DNA of 64,000 bases from Theocolax elegans. Lineage: Eukaryota > Arthropoda > Insecta > Hymenoptera > Cerocephalidae. The stretch spans positions 18,318,759 through 18,382,758 of the forward strand of contig CM047428.1 in assembly GCA_026168455.1 (NCBI GenBank). The letters are read 5' to 3'. Position numbers and translations under genes: made by a program. Under the pieces are notes generated by a model, which worked only from the letters and a program-made list of their open reading frames with translations, did not search any database and was not told the DNA's origin. Positions 25,609 to 36,406 of the stretch are shown here, one piece after another; positions within the stretch are counted from its first letter, which is position 1; every line of letters starts with the position of its first letter.

Positions 25609-27851
25609 AAAAAAAATTTGTTTATATTTTCTTAACTTTACGCTACCCTTAATATGACACAATTAGATTAAATCTTATTCTATGTTTCAAGCTCTAATAT
25701 AGGTGAAAATTAGGATTTTACTTTAATAAATAGTGATAAAATGGGAGAAAAAGCGTTTCACTCATAGGGGATATATTCAAACAATCTATATTCAATACTT
25801 ATTTAATGGAATATGACTTCTACCAGGAGTCAAACATGAATAAATTGTAAACATAAAAAACCTCTAGCAATTCATTGGCGCTTTTTCAAAAATAATGTAT
25901 CTCTCCTGTATGTAATATATTATTCTAATATGAAATCGAATTAATCCTAACAAAATTATCCGACGTATTCTGTTGACTGACAGACAGATTTATGCTTTTT
26001 CTAAGAGTTCTGCACCAAAATATGCAACATTTAGACATTGCAAGTAGGTATCTCAAAATATGTTTCTCAAAAATATTCTTCAAAAAAATCGCATTTTACA
26101 TTATAATTTTTTCTCTGAAGTCCACTTAGTCAAATATTTTGAAATTTCTACAATATATAGTTATTAATATATTCTATTATCACGATTTTTTAACATAGGT
26201 ATTCGACTGATTAGTTTCAGAGTTATAACAAATTGAAAAATCAGCTTTTAGTCATTTGAAAAACTTGAATCAAAGGGAAATCTGCTACAATAAAAATTTT
26301 CAAAATAATTATTTAAAAATTGAGAGTTGGTTATAAAACAAAACGAATCAATATCCAAATCGACCCTTTAACAAGAAGTGATATACAAAATAATACATGC
26401 TTATGCTAAATTAACTAAAATTTTGATTTAATGACATTTTGATATGGTTCATAAATAAATGATATTTTCAACGTCAAAATTAATATTTGAATGGATATAT
26501 TTTTGTTGATTAATTATAATATAACTAAAAGAACAATTATTATTATTTATAGAAATTGTACATAATTAAAATCTGACATAATATTTTTAAAGATTTCAAT
26601 AACAATATTTTAGTTTTAATTATAATATGGAAATTCGCACTCAATAGACAAGATTGAAAAAAAGGCAGAATATCTAGGCTTTTGGAGAGAAATAATTATT
26701 TATATTACCATAGCAAATCACTATTCATTATTATACAGAAAACGGAACTACAGGTGTTAAAAAAATGTGTTAAATTCAACAACAAAAATCCTCCTAGCGA
26801 TTACAGGGGTGATAAAAAGGAGAGGAAGAGTCGAGATTGGGGGAGGGAGAGAAAGAAAGAAAGAGGGAGAGATGGCGAGGCGGGAGAGGTGGGTGGGGGT
26901 GGGGGGGAGAGGGAGAAACGCGGAAAGGTAGGAACATCCTGTGTGTCGTGGACGAGACGACCCCTCTCCCTCCCGTTAACGCTCCGGTGATTTTACACCG
27001 TAACGCTGATTTCATAAGCATTCCTCCTTTCCGGAGTGGTGCGCGGCCTCGTATGAAAAATTCAAACGCCCGACGCGCGATAATCTTTATTTTTAACATC
27101 GCGAAAGGGCCCTTTGATTGAAATTATTACCTATGCGCACGTACGTTATACACAGACGTACACGTACCTGATAGCCCTTCTTTATTTGTTCTGCGAGGAA
27201 TTATGCTAATTCAACGTTGAGGGAGGTTGAACACGTGCCCGCTCGCTCGCCAGGATTTTCGTATGGTTGACGCTCTTGCGATACGACCGGAAGATTGACG
27301 GGAGGAAAGAGAAAAAAAATTACGTCCGCCCGTTATGATGTATGTATGTACGTACGTGTATGCGCGCGCGCGCGCAGCCTACGGAGCATCGTTTGGAGAA
27401 CGCACGAATTCAAAACAGATTTTTATCTCCATAATTTTTTTTACTTGGAATATGATTCCAGAACGAGGCTTTCTAGATATGACTTAACCATGTAATTCTT
27501 CGACTTTTCGTTTCTTAGATAACCAGTACTTCGATAACAATCACGTACGTAAGCATTTAATAATTCAAAAATCCATTGACCGGTTGCGATTTATGAGCGT
27601 TAATAAATCAATATTTGGTGAGAAGGTACACTTCGTTGGTGATATTTAATTAAATATATAAATATATTATTATATTAATAATATTGGTAAAGAACTTTTT
27701 TAATTTTATATAATTATTTCAGTTTGTACGTACGTATACAATTATAGAAAGTATAACAAATGTATTTAAACACATCTTAATTGCAGTAATGTACAAATTT
27801 TATGTTTCGCTTATAAATAAGTGACGTAAATGTAGATACCAATAATTTTAT
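25609..27851 (+). repeat. 2.2-kb direct duplication, copy 2
   Basis: Second copy of the unit at 23022-25260, in the same orientation and separated from it by about 350 bases of unrelated sequence. The high identity means a recent event or a false duplication in the assembly; the 100-N gap lies only about 0.6 kb to the left of copy 1. Confidence 0.95.
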
Positions 27852-27958
27852 TACCCACTTTTCTAAATATGGAAAGAAACACATTTTTATATAAAGTTTT
27901 ACAAAAATTCAATGTTTCATATTAGCAAAAACTTGTACAAAAATTATAAACTGCAAGG

Positions 27959-28162
27959 AGAGGTGGGCAGTATCGGCAATACTGTACTGGAACTTGATAT
28001 TTCATTCCAGAATATTTGGATCGAAGTATCGTCGATACTTTTCAAAATTTAATACTCTATCGCAAAAAGTATCGGATTGGTCGATTCTGTATCGTAAAAA
28101 ATTATCGTAAAATAAAAGTATAGAAGATACAATATCTTGATACAATGTCTACAACACCTCTG
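27959..28162. mobile_element. Possible hAT-like MITE remnant
   Basis: The left end reads AGAGGTGGGCAGTAT. The right end, on the reverse strand, reads CAGAGGTGTTGTAGA. Ends starting CAGNGGTG are typical of hAT elements. The interior is about 200 bases rich in TATCG motifs with an internal near-palindrome. The flanking 8-mers match at only 5 of 8 positions, so any target-site duplication has decayed. Confidence 0.35.
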
Positions 28163-29198
28163 ACCCCTAGTAGAAATGAAAAATATATAATAACTATTAA
28201 ATAATTAGCGTAGTTTTTTCGTATACGCTACTAATAGGTATTTTTCTTAACCAGTTTGAAGTATTAAGTAAAACGCTTTTTAATGCTGTAATCGCCCATT
28301 TTTTAGATCCATATGTTGAAAGACATTTTTTCCAATTTTTCAGCTATTAATATTTTAAGATTTAATTTTATTTTTATAATAAACAACAATATGTACGCAA
28401 GAAACCTATTCACACTGAGAGAAAAAAAAGGTTAATTTTACTATAAAATTACCAGAAAATATAGTGCAATAACCATACTGCAATAATTTATGGTATAATT
28501 ATTTGTGAAATTTGCAAGTACCATTTACAAAAAAAAATTGTAATTCAACTATATATTTAAAAATATTTAATTATTAAAATTTACTATATTACATTTATAT
28601 TAAATAATACTAAAAGTTAAATTAGAAATTTATAGAAAAATAATACTACAAATAAATCATAATTTTTAGATTTACTATAATTTATAATAAGTTAGACTTT
28701 AAGATAGGGTTGTGTGAAATAAAAAGATAGTTAAAATATTATTTTCATACTTAACTTTATTATAAAACAAGTTATATCTAGTTTATGAAGTGTACATAGC
28801 TTCATTTTTACACACATATATGTAATATTCTTTACAAAAATCTAATTCCTTTAAACGATACAATTTTATTTCTTGTGTTTCGATGATTTTCTTCAATCTT
28901 GAACAAATTACAGAACACCTCATCCTCCATATCTATACACTCATCTGTAAATAAAAATGATCATAATGTTGTTAAACGTTTATTATGTTATCTTCATTCT
29001 ATAACTATTTTAAATGAATGAACGTACTTTGAAAAAGCAGTACGTAGTGGGATAATTCCCACTTAGTAATACTAGACCCTTTACACTTTGGTCTACGTCG
29101 ATTTCTATCGACGACAAACACTACACTGATGATCGAACTTGTTTCGAAATACGTATAAAGGAATTTAGTTATTGTATACATAGGTAAGTATCTTATTC

Positions 29199-29741
29199 GG
29201 AATTTTACCCCCAAAAAATCATGTTTTTTAATCCAATCCATTAAAAAATGCATAAAATATATTTCTAATTAGTTTTTATAGTAAAAAATGTGTTTCTGAT
29301 CGTTTTTTAGCAAAAAAAATTTTTATTCCACAATTTGTTTCACGATTACGCAACATAATTACAACTTGCGTTTGTACAGCCCAATAACCCAACCATCCAT
29401 AAACCTCTTTATCGAGCTAAACTTGTTTTTGGGTTAAACTATTTTTAAAAAATTGACAACTCCAAATCGTCATTTACGGACGGAGTCAGTTATTATCGGA
29501 GGCTCGGCCCTGAATAACGATTTGAAGTTGTCAATTCTTTAATAATCATTTAGCCCAAAAGGTTAGTTGAGGACCACTGAGTCCGCATATGTGTTTTTTT
29601 TAAATGGTGGAATAAAAGCCATTTTTTCGTTAAAAAACGGTTGGAAACACATTTTTACAATAAAAAAGTAACTATAAACTTATTTGATGTGTTTTTTAAT
29701 CGATTGAGCTAAAAAACATGATTTTTTGGGGGTAAAATTCC
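29199..29741. mobile_element. Fold-back element with about 270-bp inverted arms
   Basis: The outermost about 32 bases of both arms are identical in inverted orientation (GGAATTTTACCCCCAAAAAA and onward). Inner parts remain clearly related: ATGTGTTTC, CGTTTTTTA, TTTTATTCCAC and AATTGACAACT on both sides, meeting near 29470. There is no coding capacity. No target-site duplication was identified. Confidence 0.7.
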
Positions 29742-29785
29742 AATCAAATATCAAAGGGAAAAATATTTGTGGAAATATAGTATCT

Positions 29786-29794
29786 ATATTTATC
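29786..29794. repeat. Target-site duplication, left copy
   Basis: ATATTTATC, identical to 30509-30517, flanking the element at 29795-30508. Confidence 0.75.
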
Positions 29795-30508
29795 GGGTGG
29801 GTATCATTTTATCGGCTGCCCGATATACTTTTAATCTGCGATTCGAAAATCAAAACATAGATTAAAAAAATAATATTTCGATTTTCACTTTATAGACATA
29901 CTAATGTCCGATTATAAAAATAACGAAAAACAAAGTATCGAACAAATATTTATAGATTTGTCAATAATGCAACATACAATTGTCGATTAACAGAAAAATA
30001 GAATCTTTACCTTTTCTACAAACAAAAATGAGAAGAATTAGAAAACTGCGTAATATTTTGATATAAATATTATTATAGAAATAAAAATTATATAGTTTTA
30101 ATTATTAGAAATCTTTTTATGATAACTGGATTATCGATTGCCATGGTTTTTATAATTGCAGTCGAAAGATTTACCATCGATATAATTATAAAATATATAT
30201 TTGATTTGGAGACGGTGTAATTTCATCTCTATAAAATCGTAGTATAATATTTTCAAATTAAGAAACATTCTAACTGATGCTTTTCTATATTGTGCAGGTA
30301 ATATTCGACAAATTTTGAATCTAGTCTTTGAGTATATTATTATCATGGTTGTCACTTACATGAATTAGTTTTTACTACTGTCGAACTAACGGACATTAAT
30401 TTTTTTTCTTTTTTATACTAAATCTATCGTACAAATTTATAATGTTCTATTATTTTTCGAATGGCAGAGTAAAAGTATATCGAGCAGTCGATAAAATGAT
30501 ACCCACCC
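29795..30508. mobile_element. Mutator-like non-autonomous element with perfect 9-bp target-site duplication
   Basis: The left terminus GGGTGGGTATCATTTTATCG (29795-29814) is matched in inverted orientation at the right end, finishing CCCACCC at 30508. Similarity continues about 45 bases with a few mismatches. The 9 bases on each side are identical: ATATTTATC at 29786-29794 and 30509-30517. The 714-bp interior has no transposase-like frame. A 9-bp duplication with G-rich termini is characteristic of Mutator (MULE) elements, so it was probably mobilised in trans. Confidence 0.75.
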
Positions 30509-30517
30509 ATATTTATC
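30509..30517. repeat. Target-site duplication, right copy
   Basis: ATATTTATC, identical to 29786-29794. Confidence 0.75.
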
Positions 30518-31425
30518 ATTGAATCCGGTAACACTCTTTCAATGTATAGTTAATTGTAAGTTCATTCTATTACATATTAATTAGTATTAATAAAAAATTT
30601 CAATTAAGCGTAATTTAAAAAGATAGTATATTTAACAATACTGTATACTGGAATAATGATACTGCAATAATATATTGTGACAGTAACAAAATTTTAATAT
30701 TAATATATTTTTAAAAAATTATGGTGTTATATTAAATATTTCTAAATAATAAATTTAACTAAGCTAATTATAGTAAAAATACTGGCGAATATCAATAAAT
30801 CAACTGGACCCATTGTACTAAAAAATTTGGTTGATTTAAGTATGCGTTTATAAGTAATTTAGCCATAGTATAGTGAAATCAATAAAATAATCAGGTTGTT
30901 TTAGTTATATTATACTTTACTATATTTTTTTGTAAATATTGCTATGCAGTTTTTTCTCGGTGCAGAAAATTTAAAAGTTATATTTTAAATTGAGATATAT
31001 TGTTAACGAGATAAAATCAACATCTACGTACCTTACTTATATCGATAATAAAAACAAATAACAAACTTTTTGACTATTTAGGATTGACTTAATTAACAGA
31101 TAATTCCACGTTGATTTCTTTAATCTATAAGTAGTAACCACTTCTTACCTTTTAAAACTCTATATATTTTTTGTACTTAATAACTAGAATCCCAGCTATT
31201 GTAAATATTCTCATTTCTACCAGGGACTGTAAGGAAATATTAGTTTGGATATTAAAAATAAAATAAAAAAAGAATTATAAAATATTCGATTTTTTAAAAA
31301 TAATGGTTAACTTAATTATTATTTCATTTTCGATAGAATTATTCTTTCTAATTTTGATCCTCGTATAAATATATAGTTTATCGAATTGTGACGAATATTA
31401 CCAAAAATTCCTATTCTTAAGGGGG

Positions 31426-32133
31426 CCAGATACTGTTTTATATGTAAAATTCATTAAAATAAAAATTTTTAATTAAAAGATATTGTTTTTGCAAACATTT
31501 TGAAATTTTGGTTTAAAAAATCGATAAAATAGATCTAGCAGAATCCTTTGTTTATCAGAGGATCAAAAATCAGTGTTCGTAGTCACTTACCGTAAGGTTT
31601 ATTTTACAGTTTTCATAGAAATGAAAGAATTCTCAATTTTTTGTTTTAAACTAACCTTATGAATATTTTTAGATTTTTAATTCAATATGTCCAAGATAAT
31701 TCTTATGTTAAAAGGTGTAAATCCCTGTAACTTGGATCCGACATCCTGTTAAAATAATATTTTAACAAAAATTTTGCTAAGAAAAAGAAACAAAAATGTA
31801 TAAAATTAAAATTTTCTTTTTTGACAACATTAAATTCATGTTTCTATAATTATTTTCTACTTACTTTCTTACAATTAAAAAAGAGAAGCTTTCCACAAAA
31901 TTTCAATCTAACCTTATGATACCGACAAATAAACCTCGCAGCGGTAAGTGAGTACGCTGATTTTGGGTTCTTCAATAAACCAAGGATTCTCATGGTTCTA
32001 TTTTGTCAATTTTTTAACCAAAATTTCATAATGTTTGCAAAAACAATATCTAAATTTATGTACATTAACATTAAATTAAAATTAAATTGAAATTTTTTAT
32101 ATTAATAAATTTTACGGGTGAATTACTGTCTGG
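31426..32133. mobile_element. Fold-back element with long imperfect inverted arms
   Basis: The left arm (31426-about 31620) and the reverse complement of the right arm (about 31920-32133) share AGATATTGTTTTTGCAAACA, GAAATTTTGGTT, AAAATAGA, GAATCCTT and CACTTACCG in the same order. The termini begin CCAGA on both sides. There is no coding capacity and no clear target-site duplication. Confidence 0.65.
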
Positions 32134-33588
32134 TTTACTCAAAAGAAATTTATTTATTATAATAAAGAATTAAATTATAAAAATCAAATATTTTAATCGT
32201 CAATGAATGCTCAGCGAGTTTTCACAATCTGTATATATAGTGGACCTATACATAACTATTAAGCATAAAGAGTCCTTAAGAAAAGAAACGTGCTAACGCA
32301 TAAATATATATATTTCGTATAAAGCCTCCTCTTCTCGGTAGTATTTTACGCTCTTACCTGCAAGTTAGTCCTAGAAATAGCGTTGCCAGAGACAAACGTT
32401 TCGATTGAAGCTTACGTTTGATTTTAATTCAACATTAATGTATAAACAATAAATTTCATTGATTCAGCATCTACATCAGCAGTTCAATAGGTTGTAATTT
32501 CCAAGTAAGTTCTATAGTAAATAATTCGATTGCTTTGTATATTGTAATCTTGGAACTACCTTTATATGCAGTGTAATATATTGAGAAAAGTTAAAATTGA
32601 CAACTTAGCACAACCCTATATATGTTTCTTTGTATAAGAAAAGTTATAAACATGTAAGAATAACATTATATACCGTCCAGTACAATTTTCATGTGATAAG
32701 AAATTCTTTATTACAGAAATTAAAATCTTAAAATAAGTACCAGATTTATTTAGTCAATAATTAAATATTAAATTACAAAAAATGTAAATAAATTCCTTGT
32801 CGTCGTACAGGAAAGTTTATGATTCTATATAAATTGTAAGGGTTATGCTGTAAAAGAAATCATATTTTGTCTCATTATGTTACCCCAGGGTGCGACGTCA
32901 AATATATTTAAATACTAATGATATTAATTTATTAATAATATAAATGGTGCCTGCTCCTGTATACGGGTTTTCTAATCTATGAAAATATGCTTGATGAATA
33001 CGGTAAATCGTAAATTTACTTTATGCGAACTAAATTTTTTATTAAATTATCTCAAAATTCTTTTAATTAAATAATGTAATTTTTTTTGTCTTTTGGAGAA
33101 ACAAATACTTACACATTGTGCATCCTTAACCTGTTAATATTTTGTCAAACGTATATACAAAGAAATTTTTTATTAAAATTACAAAATATTTGTTTATTTG
33201 TGTAATATAAACCAATGCTTTTTATTATTGTTTTAAATTTTTATATTTTCAAAGTTAGATATATTTCAATACTCAAAATACTTTAATTACTCTACGCTAT
33301 GATTTATATATAGAAATATATTTAATAAAAATTATATTATTATATATTTTTATTGAACAACAATGTGTAATAAATATTAATTAGATATTCATCGAGTATT
33401 TTTAACGTATAATTTTCAATTAAGAAGTGCACACTTGTAAAATCCCGCTAAAATTCAATCGATATTTCTCGAATTTTCGTATCGAAATATCGATTCTTTT
33501 AGCTCGATTTTCACACAGCTGACTGGTATGTGGTATAGTCAACATTGTCAAAACGTATAAGCGTAGCCGCTAAAAATACTTGTAAAAG
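32134..33588. other. AT-rich region upstream of the calumenin-like gene
   Basis: No open frames or elements are recognised. The last 150 bases before 33589 contain a cluster of TCGATA-type motifs (CGATATTTCTCGAA, ATCGAAATATCGATT) that could belong to the gene's promoter. TATCGATA-like motifs are known as DRE/DREF sites in flies, but here they are only similar. Confidence 0.35.
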
Positions 33589-33650
33589 GTAAAGATAAAT
33601 TAAAAGGTTAACCCAAATTATTTTTTCTTAAGTTTATTTTTATAATTTAG
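33589..33650 (+). other. Possible 5' UTR intron of the calumenin-like gene
   Basis: A GTAAAG donor at 33589 and a T-rich tract ending in TTTAG at 33650 would remove 62 bases. The new exon would start 13 bases before the ATG at 33664. The acceptor has a good pyrimidine tract, but no transcript evidence is available here, so this is an inference. Confidence 0.4.
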
Positions 33651-33663
33651 CAGCTGGCTTATC

Positions 33664-35317
33664 ATGTGCCGATTGTCTTGCTTCTACGTTGCTCTTTTGT
33701 GCCTATTATGCATTATCGAATTAAGCACCAGGTCGAAAGCCGCATCCGCGCATATACACACACAACACAGCAAAGGAGGTAGTAGAGAAAGAACAGAGGA
33801 TGGAGCGTTTAGTCCTAGAGACAATAGTCACTATACAGGTGGAGAGCATCATCAAGAGTTCGATCATGAAGCTATTCTCGGCAAGTTTATATTTCTATTT
33901 ACCACAATAATGTTTAATACGCAACAGTAATATTGTTTTAGATTGTTTATCAATATTTCAGTTTGATTGAGTGAAAATTATAATAATTTTTATTTTAAAA
34001 TAATTTAATATTTTTGTAAAGAATGTATACAATTTTTTAATGAACAATTATCAACCATAAGTTATAACAATACTTTTATTTTACAACATTAAATTTGTTA
34101 TGTTCTTTGTATTAAAAATTAATGTAAGGTTCAATATGTTGTCTTTTAGTTTGCATATTCAATTATTTAAATATTTTTATGTATTATTTTACTTCATTTA
34201 AATAGGCAGTGTGAAGGAAGCTGAAGAATTTGACAAACTTCCAATAGAGGAATCAAAAAGACGATTAAGACTATTATTGGCTAAAATGGACTTGAATGGA
34301 GATGAATATATTGGAAGATCTGAATTAAAAGCTTGGATTATACGTTCGTTTAAGTAATATTTTTAACTGTATTATGAATTCTTACAAATTGATACTTTAC
34401 TTGAATACTATTAATCTTTATTCATTTACAATATTTACTGTAAGAAAAATTACTTTTATAATAATAATAGCTTTTGCTGCTATATAATTTAACAAGAACA
34501 ATTATAAATATGAAATAACCTAAATCTTGTGTAACATATCTTAAATGTACAAAGTCTGCATAATATTATTTAAATTTATTTGTAGAGTGATTTTTACAAT
34601 TTGAATTAATTATTATTTTAGAATGTTGTCAGACGAAGAATCTAAAGATCGATTGGAAGATGCTGATACCAATGAGGATGGTAAAGTAACGTGGGAAGAG
34701 ATTATGCAAGATACTTATGGATCTGATCCAGATGATTTAAGTTTTGAAGACAAACTAATTTCAAATGATAGAGCTATATTTGAATTAGCTGATCTTAATA
34801 AGGATGGATACTTAGAAGGAGAAGAATTTAAAGCATACACTCACCCTGATGAAACACCAAGAATGACAAATCTTATTTTAAAACAAGCTATTGTGGATTA
34901 TGACAAAAATGGAGATGGTGTTATTAATTTTCAAGAATTTTTGGGTGATAGAGCAGAAGGTCAAGATAAAGAATGGCTTATCGTTGAAAAAGATAAATTT
35001 GATAATATATATGATAAAAATTCTGATGGTGAATTAGACATGTTAGAAGTTCATGCATGGCAGGTTCCTAGCAATGAGTAAGTTAATATTTTCATTGCAA
35101 ATTTTTAAGTTTATGGAACTGAAATAATATTGTTTAAATTTTTAGGGATATCGCGAATGATGAAGTTGATCACTTATTTGCCGCATCAGATGATGATCAC
35201 GATGATAGATTATCCTTTGATGAAATTTTAGACCATCATGATGTATTTGTAGGTAGCGAAGCTACTGATTATGGTGACCATTTACATGATATTCATCGCA
35301 TTCAAGATGAACTTTGA
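33664..35317 (+). CDS. CALU: Calumenin/reticulocalbin-like EF-hand protein (CREC family)
   Basis: Four coding exons: 33664-33880, 34206-34353, 34622-35077 and 35146-35317, giving 330 aa with phases that join exactly. The N-terminus (about residues 1-27, MCRLSCFYVALLCLLCIIEL) is a hydrophobic signal peptide. Six EF-hand loops follow in order: DLNGDEYIGRSE (101-112), DTNEDGKVTWEE (137-148), DLNKDGYLEGEE, DKNGDGVINFQE, DKNSDGELDMLE and DDDHDDRLSFDE. The protein ends in QDEL, a variant of the HDEL/KDEL ER-retrieval signal. Six EF-hands plus this tail define the CREC family (calumenin, reticulocalbin, Drosophila supercoiling factor scf). These are low-affinity calcium-binding proteins of the ER and secretory pathway. 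Intron 1 appears to use a GC donor (TCG then GCAAGT), because only that junction restores the conserved LGSVKEAEEFD. The start is the first in-frame ATG, with a possible 5' UTR intron just upstream. Family assignment is very secure; the exact paralogue name is less so. Confidence 0.95.
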
Positions 35318-36406
35318 GATTCAATAATGGAGCCATCAATTTTAGCATTTTCAAACTTTTACAGAATTCCTCGCAAAAGGACGCGTTTACGCACATTTTT
35401 AATATTTTTTGATGCCTGTGTGTCTTTTATTTTTTACGGTTTTTTATTCCTGTATGTTTCTAATTACTATATACTGATTTAATCGTGAGAAAGATTTTAA
35501 TTCTTATAAATATTAATTAACACAATATCAAAATGTGTTGACGCTAGTTTTAAACAGTATTTGTAAAATTAGTCTACAGAACAAACAAACCTTTGTCTTC
35601 CAAGGTTTATTCACTTTGTGTGCCATATGATCTTGTCAATGTACAATTTTAAAAATATAACATTAATTTAATATGTTATGTACTACTATACATTTTGAAG
35701 TTGTGTAAAAATAATTAAAAATGTGTAATTTTTTAATATAAATATCTAAACTATCAATGAGTGTTAAGTACATTACATTTTCGCGATTTCAATTGGATAC
35801 ATTTTTATTATTATTTTTTACTAATTTCATAATATATATTTGTACATGAATATAGTGTATAATGAATATAATTTAGTTTAGTTTAAAGTGCAAATAATAT
35901 AAAATATCTTGTAAATGATATTGAAAATACATTTTAATAGTAAATAAATTTATTTTATTACAGCATTTGAAAATATGATATTTTAAATAAATCATGTGTA
36001 TGTAACTAAAGTTTCTTTCTATTTGATAGGTAAAAATTTCGAATTTAATGTAGATAACTAATTCAGTAAAATGCCATTTAATTAATAAACGTACATTTAT
36101 TTACATAATGTAAAATAAAGTTTTTAAAGAAAAAATTAATTTCACTTCCTTGAATTTATTTGATGTACATACGCTTTAGCGTAACATTTTGAATTGAGGC
36201 GGGAAAATAACGGAAGTAGCCATTATACAGGAAGGAAATTTTAGTATAGGGACCACGATAGGGACGTAAACGCAAATGGCCGCTATGCGATATATGAGTT
36301 TACATTCTCTGACATAGGAGTGAAATGTAGAAAGTTTCATGTTTATTTACATTAGTAATTGCACAAAGTTTGTTTTGCTATTAGAAGATACATAATTTCA
36401 TTAATC
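35318..36406 (+). other. 3' UTR of the calumenin-like gene and upstream region of MEAF6
   Basis: AT-rich sequence with several AATAAA signals (for example near 35941 and 36111). The MEAF6 side (36180-36340) is GC-richer and probably holds its TATA-less promoter. Boundaries are not visible. Confidence 0.4.
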
